From NCBI GenBank assembly GCA_001689445.1, contig LUJN01000019.1:10451-74450 (forward strand): a DNA stretch of 64,000 nt, read 5' to 3'. Shown here in pieces: positions 52,078 through 61,347 of the stretch. The stretch comes from Bacteroidales bacterium M3. Lineage in GTDB: Bacteria > Bacteroidota > Bacteroidia > Bacteroidales > Muribaculaceae. The notes under the pieces were generated by a model. The model was not told where the DNA came from, did no database searches, and saw nothing but the letters and a program-made list of their open reading frames with translations. How positions within the stretch are numbered: the stretch's first letter is position 1; the number at the start of each line of letters is the position of its first letter. The translations under genes were made by a program, and so were the position numbers.

Positions 52078-53310
52078 TTATTCCTCGACGTCCTCCTCGA
52101 TGGAGAAGTCGTCGGGCATCGAGTCGTCAAAGTCAAGCTCGTCCTGCTGTGCTTCCTCGCGTTCTTCAACGGTGTCGTCCTCCGGCTCGGGAGTTTCCTC
52201 TTCGGCCTTTGAGGAGGCTTTCTTGCCGGCTTTCTTTTTTGACGCTCCAAGGATACCCTTGGCTGCCGCCTCTTTCAGGGCGGCCATAATCTTGGCTTCC
52301 AACTCCTCGGCAAGCTCAGGATTGTCGGCTATCACCTTCTTGGCCTGGTCGCGACCCTGCGCGAGCTTAGTGCCGTCGTAGCTAAACCATGAACCGCTCT
52401 TCTGTATCACGTTATGCTCGACGCCAAGGTCGATAATCTCTCCGGCACGTGAAATGCCCTCGCCAAACATGATGTCAAACTCGGCGCGACGGAATGGAGG
52501 CGCAACCTTATTCTTTACGACCTTAACCTTGGTGAGGCGCCCGAGCACATTGTCGTCCTTGTCCTTTATCGGTGTCGAAGCGCGTATGTCGACACGCACC
52601 GAAGAATAGAACTTGAGCGCATTACCGCCTGTAGTGGTCTCCGAGGGGCCAAACATCACCCCAATCTTCTCACGCAACTGGTTGATAAAGATGCAGGTGG
52701 TCTTTGAGCGCGATATTGCGCCGGTGAGCTTGCGCATGGCCTGGGACATGAGGCGCGCCTGCAATCCCACGTTTTTCTCTCCCATTGTTCCCTCGATCTC
52801 GCTCTTGGGGGTGAGGGCGGCCACCGAGTCTACGACAATCAGGTCGACGGCGGATGAGCGTACAAGCTGCTCGGTAATCTCCAGGGCCTGCTCGCCATTG
52901 TCGGGTTGTGAGATAAACAGGTTGTTGATGTCCACGCCGAGTTTCTCGGCATAGAAACGGTCAAAGGCGTGCTCGGCATCGATGATGGCTGCTATGCCGC
53001 CAGCCTTCTGCGCCTCGGCGATGGCATGGATGGCAAGAGTGGTCTTACCCGACGACTCCGGGCCAAAAATCTCTATGATACGCCCGCGCGGAAAACCGCC
53101 GACACCAAGCGCAAAATTAAGGCCTATGGAGCCGGTCGGTATCACCTCCACATTCTCTATCACCTCATCTCCAAGCTTCATTATCGCGCCACGGCCATAG
53201 TTTTTCTCTATGCGCCCCAGGGCGGCGGTCAGAGCCTCCATCTTGGCCTTTTTGGGGTCGGTCGGAGCGGCGTCCTTCTTCTTTATCGTAGCTTTCTTGG
53301 GCTTTTCCAT
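52078..53310 (-). CDS. recA: Recombinase RecA
   Basis: 410 residues. Walker A GPESSGKTT, VDSVAALTPKSEIEG and the L2 region (NQLREKIGVMFGPSETTTGGNALKFYSSVR) are typical. It binds single-stranded DNA for recombination and triggers self-cleavage of S24-type repressors. It has a longer than usual C-terminal tail (about 60 residues, first Lys-rich, then strongly acidic). A promoter box is at 53343-53350. Confidence 0.97.
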   Translation of the reverse strand: MEKPKKATIKKKDAAPTDPKKAKMEALTAALGRIEKNYGRGAIMKLGDEVIENVEVIPTGSIGLNFALGVGGFPRGRIIEIFGPESSGKTTLAIHAIAEAQKAGGIAAIIDAEHAFDRFYAEKLGVDINNLFISQPDNGEQALEITEQLVRSSAVDLIVVDSVAALTPKSEIEGTMGEKNVGLQARLMSQAMRKLTGAISRSKTTCIFINQLREKIGVMFGPSETTTGGNALKFYSSVRVDIRASTPIKDKDDNVLGRLTKVKVVKNKVAPPFRRAEFDIMFGEGISRAGEIIDLGVEHNVIQKSGSWFSYDGTKLAQGRDQAKKVIADNPELAEELEAKIMAALKEAAAKGILGASKKKAGKKASSKAEEETPEPEDDTVEEREEAQQDELDFDDSMPDDFSIEEDVEE

Positions 53311-53342
53311 TTTATGTCAGATTTAATTTTAGTTTTATGATA

Positions 53343-53350
53343 CAAAGATA
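53343..53350 (-). promoter_or_regulatory. -7 box of recA
   Basis: Minus-strand TATCTTTG, 32 bases before the recA start. No LexA-like operator was recognised. Confidence 0.7.
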
Positions 53351-53385
53351 AGGGATAAGACGCCCTACTCAATTGCACACACGGG

Positions 53386-54486
53386 TTAAATATTGTTGTT
53401 TTTACCCGAGAAGTAGAAATCAAGCACATCCCGAGCCGCCGTAAAGGAGCTTTGGGTATTTGAGAGCACTCGCTGCTCACGGTCGCGCAACATGGCCTCA
53501 ACATCGGGATTGTTGTAGAAATGGGCCTTGAGCTGCTCGTCGATTGTCTCAAACATCCAATAGCGGGCCTGCTGCTGACGCTTGCGCTCAAAATAGCCGT
53601 TCTCCTTTACAAACTTGAAATAACGGTCTATCATATCCCACACCTCGGGGATGCCAAGCTCATAGTAGCCCGAGTAGCAAAGCACTTCGGGCATCCATCC
53701 CGAAGTCGTGGGCGGGAAAAGATGGAGCGCGCTGCGGAACTGAGCCTGCGCCAACGTTGCACGGTCGATATTGTCGCCGTCGGCCTTGTTGATGACAATC
53801 CCGTCGGCCATCTCCATGATGCCGCGCTTGATGCCCTGTAGCTCGTCGCCGGTGCCGGCAAGCTGTATCAGCAGGAAGAAGTCGACCATCGAGTGCACGG
53901 CGGTCTCGCTCTGCCCAACGCCGACCGTCTCGACAAATATATTGTCGTAGCCCGCCGCCTCGCAGAGCACTATCGTCTCGCGGGTCTTGCGTGCCACGCC
54001 GCCAAGCGACCCCGCGGAGGGGCTGGGGCGTATGAAAGCATCGGGATGCACCGCCAGCTTCTCCATGCGCGTCTTGTCGCCGAGGATGCTCCCCTTGGTA
54101 CGCTCGCTCGACGGGTCGATTGCGAGGACGGCAAGCTTGCCTCCGTCACGCAGCACGTGCAGGCCGAACACATCTATCGACGTGCTCTTGCCCGCTCCGG
54201 GGACGCCGGTGATGCCGATACGCCGTGAGTTGCCCGAGTGGGGAAGGCATTTCTCTATCACCTCCTGTGCTATGGCCTGATGGTCGGGCGACAGGCTTTC
54301 CACAAGCGTGACTGCTCGACTCAAGGTTGTAATGTCGCCCTTGAGTATGCCCTCCACAAGCTCCGAAGCCGAGGGGAGCGTGCGGCGGCGACGCTGTTTC
54401 ATGTACGGGTTAACGATAGGCGGCTGGGTGACTCCCGAGTTGACTGTCAGCCCGGTGTATTCCGAGTCGTTCTCTATATGGTCCAT
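53386..54486 (-). CDS. meaB: MeaB/ArgK-type GTPase, methylmalonyl-CoA mutase chaperone
   Basis: 366 residues. G1 motif GITGVPGAGKST, FVETVGVGQSE (switch II/G3) and NKADGD (G4). MeaB protects and reloads the B12-dependent methylmalonyl-CoA mutase used in the succinate-propionate pathway. The mutase genes are not in the window. 26 bases after the larger DUF1573 gene. Confidence 0.92.
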   Translation of the reverse strand: MDHIENDSEYTGLTVNSGVTQPPIVNPYMKQRRRRTLPSASELVEGILKGDITTLSRAVTLVESLSPDHQAIAQEVIEKCLPHSGNSRRIGITGVPGAGKSTSIDVFGLHVLRDGGKLAVLAIDPSSERTKGSILGDKTRMEKLAVHPDAFIRPSPSAGSLGGVARKTRETIVLCEAAGYDNIFVETVGVGQSETAVHSMVDFFLLIQLAGTGDELQGIKRGIMEMADGIVINKADGDNIDRATLAQAQFRSALHLFPPTTSGWMPEVLCYSGYYELGIPEVWDMIDRYFKFVKENGYFERKRQQQARYWMFETIDEQLKAHFYNNPDVEAMLRDREQRVLSNTQSSFTAARDVLDFYFSGKNNNI

Positions 54487-54512
54487 CTATGTTGTCTGTT
54501 ATTTGGTTGCTG

Positions 54513-55589
54513 TTACATATATTGCCCCACAAGCCTTACGGTCGACTGGGGCGCGTCGGGATCGTTGGTTATCACCGAGACACGTGAATTAAGAATATCT
54601 CCTGTGGCCTTGGACGTGTCTACTTTCACCTTTACGGTCGCACGCTTGCCCTTTTTAAGCACTGTTTTATCGGCCTTGGCGGTAACGCCGGGGTCGAGCG
54701 ATGACACTCGCCTTATCATGAGGGGGTCTTTGCCGGTATTCTCGATTGTAAATGAAGCCTCCACCACATCACCGCGACTTACGCGCCCGAAATCCAATGA
54801 CTCGGCAGAGTAGCGGGCATGTGGAGCATTCATCATCTGCCCCGGCGTGAGGCGGCTGAAATCCTCGGTGACAATTATAGTGGTGGTCACGGGCACTACT
54901 TCCGCGCCACGGTCGGGGATAAGCGGCAGGGAGTCGGTCGACAGTCCCCACGCATCGGAAAACGCGGTATTGTAGTAAACCGACAGCGACACCCGCTCAC
55001 CCGGAGGTACGACCTCGGGCGCACAGGTCATGGAGATATACCCTGGCAGCGTCCCCCATGATGGGCGTATCGAGTCGGCCGACATATTGTAGCCCTCGAT
55101 GAATGCCATCTTTGCCTTACCCTTTTTCACCTCCCCAAACGGGATGACAGTCGTGCGCAGTTTCAGCGCGCCTGCATCGACCGGATAGCGGGCCTTGACC
55201 GTATTGGCCGCCCCGATTACCGAGCCTTTGACAGTCAGCGTCGAACGCGACGGGTCAGTATTGGTGTCGACATACACCCGCTTGGCAAATCGTCCCGGAC
55301 GCCCCGAGGCATCATATGTGGCCGTCACGCTCACGGTGTCCCCGGGAGCGATAGACTTGTTCTCGACCGACGAGGCGGTGCAGCCGCAGTTGGTCCTCAC
55401 GTTAAGCACCACCAGCGGCTCATCGCCACGGTTGACGCCCTTGAACACGCACGACACTTTACCGCAATCCTCGTCAAAGGCGCCAAAGTCGTGCTCGGTC
55501 TCCAGCCACTCGACACGCGGCTGCGCCGCTACACCAAACGCCGTCGCGCCAAGCATCACAGCCAGCAGCCAATTATATCTCCTACCCAT
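54513..55589 (-). CDS. Secreted DUF1573 protein (long form)
   Basis: 358 residues with signal peptide (MGRRYNWLLAVMLGATAFGVAAQ). The first DUF1573 domain holds HDFGAFDEDCGKVSCVFKGVNRGDEPLVVLNVRTNCGCTA; a second immunoglobulin-like DUF1573 domain starts near LDFGRVSRGDVVEASFTIENTGKDPL. Extracytoplasmic, role unknown. It follows the short DUF1573 gene by 14 bases, likely one operon. Confidence 0.85.
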   Translation of the reverse strand: MGRRYNWLLAVMLGATAFGVAAQPRVEWLETEHDFGAFDEDCGKVSCVFKGVNRGDEPLVVLNVRTNCGCTASSVENKSIAPGDTVSVTATYDASGRPGRFAKRVYVDTNTDPSRSTLTVKGSVIGAANTVKARYPVDAGALKLRTTVIPFGEVKKGKAKMAFIEGYNMSADSIRPSWGTLPGYISMTCAPEVVPPGERVSLSVYYNTAFSDAWGLSTDSLPLIPDRGAEVVPVTTTIIVTEDFSRLTPGQMMNAPHARYSAESLDFGRVSRGDVVEASFTIENTGKDPLMIRRVSSLDPGVTAKADKTVLKKGKRATVKVKVDTSKATGDILNSRVSVITNDPDAPQSTVRLVGQYM

Positions 55590-55603
55590 ACCCTTGCTGA
55601 CGA

Positions 55604-55993
55604 TTATTTGCGTGGAACGACAGTTCCGGATATGCGCAATATAGTATTCTTATCCTTACCGGGGACATTGGTCTTCACCCGGACAGTCTTGGAGAACTCA
55701 CCGGGACGGCCGGCAGGATTGTAGGACACCTTTATCTTGCCCCCCTTTCCGGGAGCGATAGGATGTTTGGGATATATGGGGACAGTGCATCCGCAGGAAG
55801 CCTTGGCCGACATGATGAGCAACGGCTCGTCGCCCTTGTTGACAAACTCAAACTCGTAGCTTACAACGCCATCCTTCTCATGTATCGTCCCAAAGTCGTG
55901 GGACTTCTCAATCAAGTCCATGCGTGCCCCGTCGGCAAAGGCCGCCATGCAGCCCATCACCACCATAAGACACAGGATAATAATCTTCTTCAT
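55604..55993 (-). CDS. Secreted DUF1573 protein (short form)
   Basis: 129 residues, signal peptide (MKKIIILCLMVVMGCMAAFADG) and one complete DUF1573 domain (SHDFGTIHEKDGVVSYEFEFVNKGDEPLLIMSAKASCGCTVP, then GRPGEFSKTVRVKTN). A near-miss promoter (TATCTTTA on the minus strand) lies 20-30 bases upstream. Role unknown. Confidence 0.85.
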   Translation of the reverse strand: MKKIIILCLMVVMGCMAAFADGARMDLIEKSHDFGTIHEKDGVVSYEFEFVNKGDEPLLIMSAKASCGCTVPIYPKHPIAPGKGGKIKVSYNPAGRPGEFSKTVRVKTNVPGKDKNTILRISGTVVPRK

Positions 55994-56060
55994 TTCTTTT
56001 ATAATTTACCTTGTAAAGATACAATAGTAAACGCCCACACCGCTCGCGGGTTGAGTTAAT

Positions 56061-56837
56061 TTAGCTTAATCCCTTGACATCCGCATCGACCCCGATGCCA
56101 AACAACGCATAGTCATACCACACCGGGTCGTCAGGACGCATCTCCCTGAGCCGCGATGTCAGCTCGATGACGGCGCGACGATCGTCGCTGCGCCGATGGA
56201 GCAGCCCCATGTCGCGGGCGGTGTTGCCTACATGCACGTCAAGGGGAATGAACAGCTGCGAGGGCCTGATGACGTCCCACACACCCATATCGACAATGCC
56301 GTCGTCGCGTACAAGCCAACGCAACGCCATGTTGACACGCTTCAGGGCGGTCGTCGACAGGTTGCCCGGCAGGCAACGGCTGTCGGCACACCCTCCGTTG
56401 GCCTCGCATAACGCGGCATTCATCGCCTCGACAAGCCGCCAAGAGGGAAACTCGTCATCCCCGACACGGACACTCCGCGCAAATTCCTGCAGCGAGCCGT
56501 GACGGCGGTAGATAGCGTGCAGCCCGCGCAGGTAGTGACGCAGGTTGGCTGCAAAGAACGTGCGGTGGATGTTGCCGTCGGGCAACTCCTCGTATGCCCC
56601 GTCCATAACGAAGTCATACGGACGGTTTTCCATCATGGAGAGCATACGGTCGCAATTGCGGCATATCATCTTGCGGTTACCCCACGCGATGGTGGCACAA
56701 AGCAGCGACGCTATCTCTATATCCTCAAGCCGCTCAAACCTGCGGGGAAACTGCACCGGGTCGCGGCCGATAAAATCGGGCGAATTGATTCTCCGCGCCT
56801 CCCGGTCGAGCAGTTCCTTTATCTCGTTGTCGGTCAT
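56061..56837 (-). CDS. TIGR02757/DUF2400 family protein
   Basis: 258 residues, typical length of the family. Recognised by FERLEDIEIASLLCATIAWGNRKMI, NMALRWLVRDDGIVDMGVW and QLFIPLDVHVGNTARDMGLL; the family is related to HhH-GPD DNA glycosylases and its function is unproven. It starts 4 bases after the aminopeptidase C stop, so they are co-transcribed. Confidence 0.88.
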   Translation of the reverse strand: MTDNEIKELLDREARRINSPDFIGRDPVQFPRRFERLEDIEIASLLCATIAWGNRKMICRNCDRMLSMMENRPYDFVMDGAYEELPDGNIHRTFFAANLRHYLRGLHAIYRRHGSLQEFARSVRVGDDEFPSWRLVEAMNAALCEANGGCADSRCLPGNLSTTALKRVNMALRWLVRDDGIVDMGVWDVIRPSQLFIPLDVHVGNTARDMGLLHRRSDDRRAVIELTSRLREMRPDDPVWYDYALFGIGVDADVKGLS

Positions 56838-56841
56838 CTTA

Positions 56842-58047
56842 TTATATCTTCATCTTCTTGGCGATATCCTTGGGTATCGCCTCGCGGTTGACGAGTATGT
56901 CGATTGTCTTTGCGAGAAAATACGGCTCCGACACATAGATGTAGCCGTCATAGAGCTGGTTAGTGTTCCACGAGTTCTTCACCTTGTAATACTTGTTGCC
57001 CTCCTGGTCTACGGCCCGCCCAACGATTACCATCCCGTGGTCGTCAGTAGTCTGCTGGCTGTCAAACCCTGCCTGACGCGACTCCTGTGTTACCTTCTCC
57101 TCCTTCACCGGACCCTTGATGTCGTAGCGGCTTTCCTCGCGGTCCTTGTCGGAAAGCTGGGTCCATCGGGCAAGCTCGGTGCCCTCAAGGCTCTTTTCGT
57201 CGGTAGCCTCGGGCAACACGGCGTAACCCTTGCGCCACTTGAAACCTCCCTCGCTCACGTCGGCGGCCCACACGACCGAATACCCGTTGTCGATGGCATT
57301 GTCGACAATAGCTTTCATCTCCTCCAACGGCACATTGTGGTACTGCCCCCAGAGCCAGTTGTCGGCCACCTCAAGCACAAACGGCTCATAGAACGGGTGA
57401 TGGGTCCATGAAGTGACAGGGATATACTCCTCTGCAACGAGCCCCATCTCCTTGGCATAGGATTGCGGGGTGTAGGTCTTGCCATTGTAGGTGAATGTCT
57501 CGGGCACCTTGCCGAAGTATGCATCAAGAATACCCTCAAAACCTTTCTTCCACGCGGTGGTTAGCTTCTTGTTGGGATTGCGTTTCACCGCGTCAAGGTA
57601 GGCTTTCATCGCCTCGGCCATCTCATAGTGGCTGTGGGCGTCCTCGCCATACTCAAGCCCTGCGTATGCCTCCTCAGGCATCGCCCCGTAGCGTTTCCAC
57701 ACGTAGGGGACGTCAAGCGACGAGCCGCCCTGGGCAAAGTTCACCGTCCCGTTCATGCGGATATATTTGTCGGCCTTATCGAGATAGCATTGGCGCACGA
57801 CAAACATCTCGGAGAGGTCCTGCTCATTGCCACCCTTGCGCATTATCTCGTCCTCAAAAAATGAGTTGCCCGAGAAACACCAGCATGTACCCGTGCGGTT
57901 CTGGTCCTTAACAGGGGTGGTCTTGACCACTTTCACGTCGGTAAACTTGAATCCCGTGCTGTCGGGGACGACAACCTTGTCGTCGGCACTTGCGCCGGAG
58001 GCCACTGCGGCAGCAATAAGCCCGCATAGTAAATGTCTCTTTTTCAT
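56842..58047 (-). CDS. Aminopeptidase C (C1-family, bleomycin hydrolase-like), exported
   Basis: 401 residues from Met 58047 (MKKRHLLCGLIAAAVASGASA signal peptide). Papain-like active site: Cys in KDQNRTGTCWCFSG, His in TDDHGMVIVGRA and Asn in VKNSWNT. Related intracellular enzymes form hexamers; the signal peptide here points to a periplasmic or secreted peptidase, as in many Bacteroidales. A -7 box is at 58097-58104. Confidence 0.88.
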   Translation of the reverse strand: MKKRHLLCGLIAAAVASGASADDKVVVPDSTGFKFTDVKVVKTTPVKDQNRTGTCWCFSGNSFFEDEIMRKGGNEQDLSEMFVVRQCYLDKADKYIRMNGTVNFAQGGSSLDVPYVWKRYGAMPEEAYAGLEYGEDAHSHYEMAEAMKAYLDAVKRNPNKKLTTAWKKGFEGILDAYFGKVPETFTYNGKTYTPQSYAKEMGLVAEEYIPVTSWTHHPFYEPFVLEVADNWLWGQYHNVPLEEMKAIVDNAIDNGYSVVWAADVSEGGFKWRKGYAVLPEATDEKSLEGTELARWTQLSDKDREESRYDIKGPVKEEKVTQESRQAGFDSQQTTDDHGMVIVGRAVDQEGNKYYKVKNSWNTNQLYDGYIYVSEPYFLAKTIDILVNREAIPKDIAKKMKI

Positions 58048-58096
58048 ATTCAGTCGGATTGTGATTGGCATTATTCAGGTATAGACCATATAAAGA

Positions 58097-58104
58097 CAAA
58101 AATA
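58097..58104 (-). promoter_or_regulatory. -7 box of aminopeptidase C
   Basis: Minus-strand TATTTTTG, 49 bases before the chosen start. Confidence 0.55.
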
Positions 58105-58125
58105 CAAATATTCATTGAAAATTGC

Positions 58126-58133
58126 TATATTTG
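58126..58133 (+). promoter_or_regulatory. -7 box of the histidine kinase gene
   Basis: TATATTTG, 22 bases before Met 58156; it rules out the longer frame starting at 58033. Confidence 0.7.
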
Positions 58134-58155
58134 TGGATTAAAATTATCTCATAAG

Positions 58156-60255
58156 ATGTATAAAAAAGCCCTCATCCTCCTATTGATTCCAATATTCAGC
58201 CTGTCAATACGGGCAACCGAAAACCGTGCCGATATAATCTCCACTCTCCATGAACGTCTTGCCACCACCCGTCCACCGGCCGACAGCATAAGGATACTCT
58301 ACAACCTGTTTGACCTCGCAGCGGGAGCTGATATGGCTCCCCTGGCTCAACAAATATATGATGTGGCCCAACGCTCAGGCAACACAACCGCACAGCTCGA
58401 TGCCCTGCGTCACCTCACAAATTGCTATACCTACAACGACTCCATGCAGGAGACCTTCCTAAAGAAAGCGTTAGCGCTCCCACCAAACGATGACCAGCGC
58501 GAAACAGTACTGTTCATCAAGACAATGACAGCCAACAGCCGGGCCTCAAAGATGGACGAATCGGAGCTGTGCGACAGCCTCACCGCCACGTTCAACACTT
58601 ACAGCCGCCTGGCGCCCGATGACATCGCGCAGCGTGTCGAGCTGCTGTTCAAATTTTGCACCATGCTGCAATACACGACCCAAGGGCAGCTGCTCACCGA
58701 CTCATATGCCGACCTTGAGAAACTCATCAACGACTACCCCACCCCATCGGGAGCGCTACGTAGTCTTTTCTACACATCGGCCACAAATGCCTATACAGCA
58801 GCTTTTGACTATAAGAAGGCCATATACGCCGAGAAAAAGCTCATAGAGGTCATGGAGGGCTTTGAAAAACGCTACCGCCAACAGCGACGCAAATACCGCA
58901 ACTACAACCGCAACTACTATAACAGCTACCGCAGGCTGCTGTCAAACTATCCCGCCCTATCACAGGGGGAGGTCGACTACTATTATCAGCGTGTCCTCGA
59001 CCTCGCGTCAAAGGATGCCGATGTAGCCCAAAGCCTCGCCAAGGAGGAGCGCCCCAAGATTTTCTACCTGATGGCAAAGAAACGGTATGCCGAGGCCCTG
59101 CCGATTATCAAACGGCAACTTGACAACCCGTCCAACCGCTACATCACCATCAAGCTGCTCAAGGAGATGAGAGAGGCGGCAAAAGCCGTGGGCGACAATG
59201 AGGCCTATGCCGAGGCCTCGACAAAGTACTGCGACTACCTTGAGGAACTCGTACAAAGGAAATCGGGCGAGCGTTATAGGGAGCTGAAGATTATATATGA
59301 TCTCACGGGGCTGCGCACCCAGAACACCCGCCTGCTGTCAGAGAAGCAGGACACCGAGACTTCGGCGCAGCGCTCGGTAATAATAATCGTCGGAATCGCC
59401 TCGGGGCTGTTGCTGATATCGCTCGTGGCGATGGGTATCCTCTACCTGCGCGCCCGACGGCTCACAGTCGATCTTACCGAGGCCAACAGCCACCTTGTCA
59501 ATGAGCGCGACAATCTCGCGCGCCTGCAGAAAGACCTCATCGAGGCCCGCGACAAGGCGAAAAGCGCCGACAAGAAAAAGACCGAGTTTATCAACAACAT
59601 GAGCCATGAAGTGAAGACCCCGCTCAATGCCATAGCGGAATACTCACAATTTATAGTCGACTGCATGGAGCCTGAGAAACGCAAATACCTCGACCGTTAT
59701 GCAAAGGTAATCACGCTCAACACCGAGCTTGTCACCACGATATTCAATGAGGTGCTTGACGTGGCCACAATCGAGAACGCCGGGATGCACATAGACGTGC
59801 AGCCTGTCTCGGCACGTGCCATATGTGACGTGGCAATCAAGAGCACGGCATCCCACCTGCAACCGGGCGTGACGATGACGCTTGATGTCCCCGACAACTA
59901 CGACGTGACGCTCAACACCGACCCCACACGCCTGGGCCAGATACTGTTAAACCTGCTCAACAATGCGGCAAAGTTTACCGCCGACGGCAGTATCTCCCTC
60001 TCCTTCGATGCCGACCGCGCCAAGAGCACCGTTACGTTCACCGTCACCGACACAGGATGCGGCATCCCCGACGGACAGGAGGAACATATATTCTCACGCT
60101 TCGAACAGCTCGACAAGTCGATACAAGGATGCGGCCTCGGGCTATACATCTGCCGGTTGCTTGCCACACTGCTCGGCGGCGTGGTAAAGGTCGACACATC
60201 CTACCGCAAGGGCGCACGCTTCGTATTAACGTTGCCTGTCACCACCCCTCATTAA
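58156..60255 (+). CDS. TPR-containing membrane histidine kinase
   Basis: 699 residues from Met 58156 (MYKKALILLLIPIFSLSIRA signal). A periplasmic helical TPR region (about 25-395), one TM helix (about 406-430), coiled coil, then HisKA with phospho-acceptor His484 (FINNMSHEVKTPL) and HATPase_c with N box (LNLLNNAAKFT), DTGCGI and GCGLGLYI. No receiver domain, so a separate response regulator is needed and none is adjacent. Its TPR input design resembles the sensor at 39892. The AraC gene follows but has its own promoter. Confidence 0.88.
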   Translation: MYKKALILLLIPIFSLSIRATENRADIISTLHERLATTRPPADSIRILYNLFDLAAGADMAPLAQQIYDVAQRSGNTTAQLDALRHLTNCYTYNDSMQETFLKKALALPPNDDQRETVLFIKTMTANSRASKMDESELCDSLTATFNTYSRLAPDDIAQRVELLFKFCTMLQYTTQGQLLTDSYADLEKLINDYPTPSGALRSLFYTSATNAYTAAFDYKKAIYAEKKLIEVMEGFEKRYRQQRRKYRNYNRNYYNSYRRLLSNYPALSQGEVDYYYQRVLDLASKDADVAQSLAKEERPKIFYLMAKKRYAEALPIIKRQLDNPSNRYITIKLLKEMREAAKAVGDNEAYAEASTKYCDYLEELVQRKSGERYRELKIIYDLTGLRTQNTRLLSEKQDTETSAQRSVIIIVGIASGLLLISLVAMGILYLRARRLTVDLTEANSHLVNERDNLARLQKDLIEARDKAKSADKKKTEFINNMSHEVKTPLNAIAEYSQFIVDCMEPEKRKYLDRYAKVITLNTELVTTIFNEVLDVATIENAGMHIDVQPVSARAICDVAIKSTASHLQPGVTMTLDVPDNYDVTLNTDPTRLGQILLNLLNNAAKFTADGSISLSFDADRAKSTVTFTVTDTGCGIPDGQEEHIFSRFEQLDKSIQGCGLGLYICRLLATLLGGVVKVDTSYRKGARFVLTLPVTTPH

Positions 60256-60358
60256 CGCATCACATGAAAGCGAGTCGCCCGATTGGTCATATTTTTTAAT
60301 TTACTTTCCTAAAAGGACTATTTTTATACTATCTTCCCCCATATTTCAACTTTTATAC

Positions 60359-60366
60359 TATTTTTG
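60359..60366 (+). promoter_or_regulatory. -7 box of the AraC-family gene
   Basis: TATTTTTG, 20 bases before the ATG at 60387. Confidence 0.6.
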
Positions 60367-60386
60367 TACATTCAAATACGCAGAAT

Positions 60387-61301
60387 ATGGGAGAAAACCT
60401 TGTCGACCTGTCCCAACTCACAAAGGTGGGACGTATATCAAATGATTTCAGCCAATATGGAGAATACTATATCTTCTCCCACATCACCCGTGCCAAGGCC
60501 GAAACCGTGAAACTCGACATTTCGATGCCGATGAGGTTTGGAGGATTCATGTTCCTCCTGTGTATGGGGGGAGGCATATCGGTCGACATCAACCTGCAAC
60601 GCTGCGACATCCGTCCCAATAACGTGGCTTTTGTCGGTCCTGACGCCGTCGTGAAAGTCAACAGCATGGAACTTGAGGAGCTCGATGTATATACGCTGTT
60701 CCTCTCTAATGAGTTTATCCGCGACATCAACATGGATACCTCCGCGTTCAACCCAAGGATGTTCGTGCGCAAGCGTGACAACCACATACTCCCCGTATCG
60801 GATGAGGAGATGACGTTGCTTAAACGTTATTTTGAGTTACTCCACCACAACACATCCGACAACACATCGGACATCTACATCAAGAATATTTCCCGCTGTC
60901 TTGTGGCGTGCATCGCCTACCAGACGATGCAGTTTGCCGAGAGGCGTCTCGACGAATGTTCGGAGGAAACGCCGACTGTGTCGCGCCGCATGAACTATAT
61001 CCATGATTTTATCGAACTTGTACATACCCACCACCGCACACAACGCTCCGTAGGCTATTATGCCGGCAAGCTGTTCATCTCCCCAAAGTACCTGTCGCTG
61101 ATAGTCAAGGAGGCGACAGGCCGCTCTGCCGCCGAATGGATAGACGAGTATGTAATACTTGAGGCGAAAAATATGCTGCGGTTCTCGGGCAAAAATATCC
61201 AGCAGGTGGCCTACGAGCTGAATTTCACCAGCCAGTCATCCTTTGGCAAATATTTCAAGCATCTCACCGGAATGTCCCCCTCGGAGTTCCTGAAAACATA
61301 A
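60387..61301 (+). CDS. AraC-family transcriptional regulator
   Basis: 304 residues. N-terminal cupin-like sensing domain (FGGFMFLLCMGGGISVDINLQ, RPNNVAFVGPDAVVKV) and C-terminal double HTH of about 100 residues: SVGYYAGKLFISPKYLSLIVKEATGRSAAEWID, then IQQVAYELNFTSQSSFGKYFKHLTGMSPSEFLK. Regulator of unknown target. Its place behind the TPR kinase may be functional but the two have separate promoters. Confidence 0.9.
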   Translation: MGENLVDLSQLTKVGRISNDFSQYGEYYIFSHITRAKAETVKLDISMPMRFGGFMFLLCMGGGISVDINLQRCDIRPNNVAFVGPDAVVKVNSMELEELDVYTLFLSNEFIRDINMDTSAFNPRMFVRKRDNHILPVSDEEMTLLKRYFELLHHNTSDNTSDIYIKNISRCLVACIAYQTMQFAERRLDECSEETPTVSRRMNYIHDFIELVHTHHRTQRSVGYYAGKLFISPKYLSLIVKEATGRSAAEWIDEYVILEAKNMLRFSGKNIQQVAYELNFTSQSSFGKYFKHLTGMSPSEFLKT

Positions 61302-61330
61302 AGCTATAATAGCTATAATAGCTGTTACAG
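61302..61330 (+). repeat. AGCTATAAT 9-mer array
   Basis: AGCTATAATAGCTATAATAG then CTGTTACAG. Period 9, just after the AraC gene and before the convergent RNase H gene. A related array is at 63785-63828. Confidence 0.7.
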
Positions 61331-61347
61331 TCGTGATAGACCCATTT

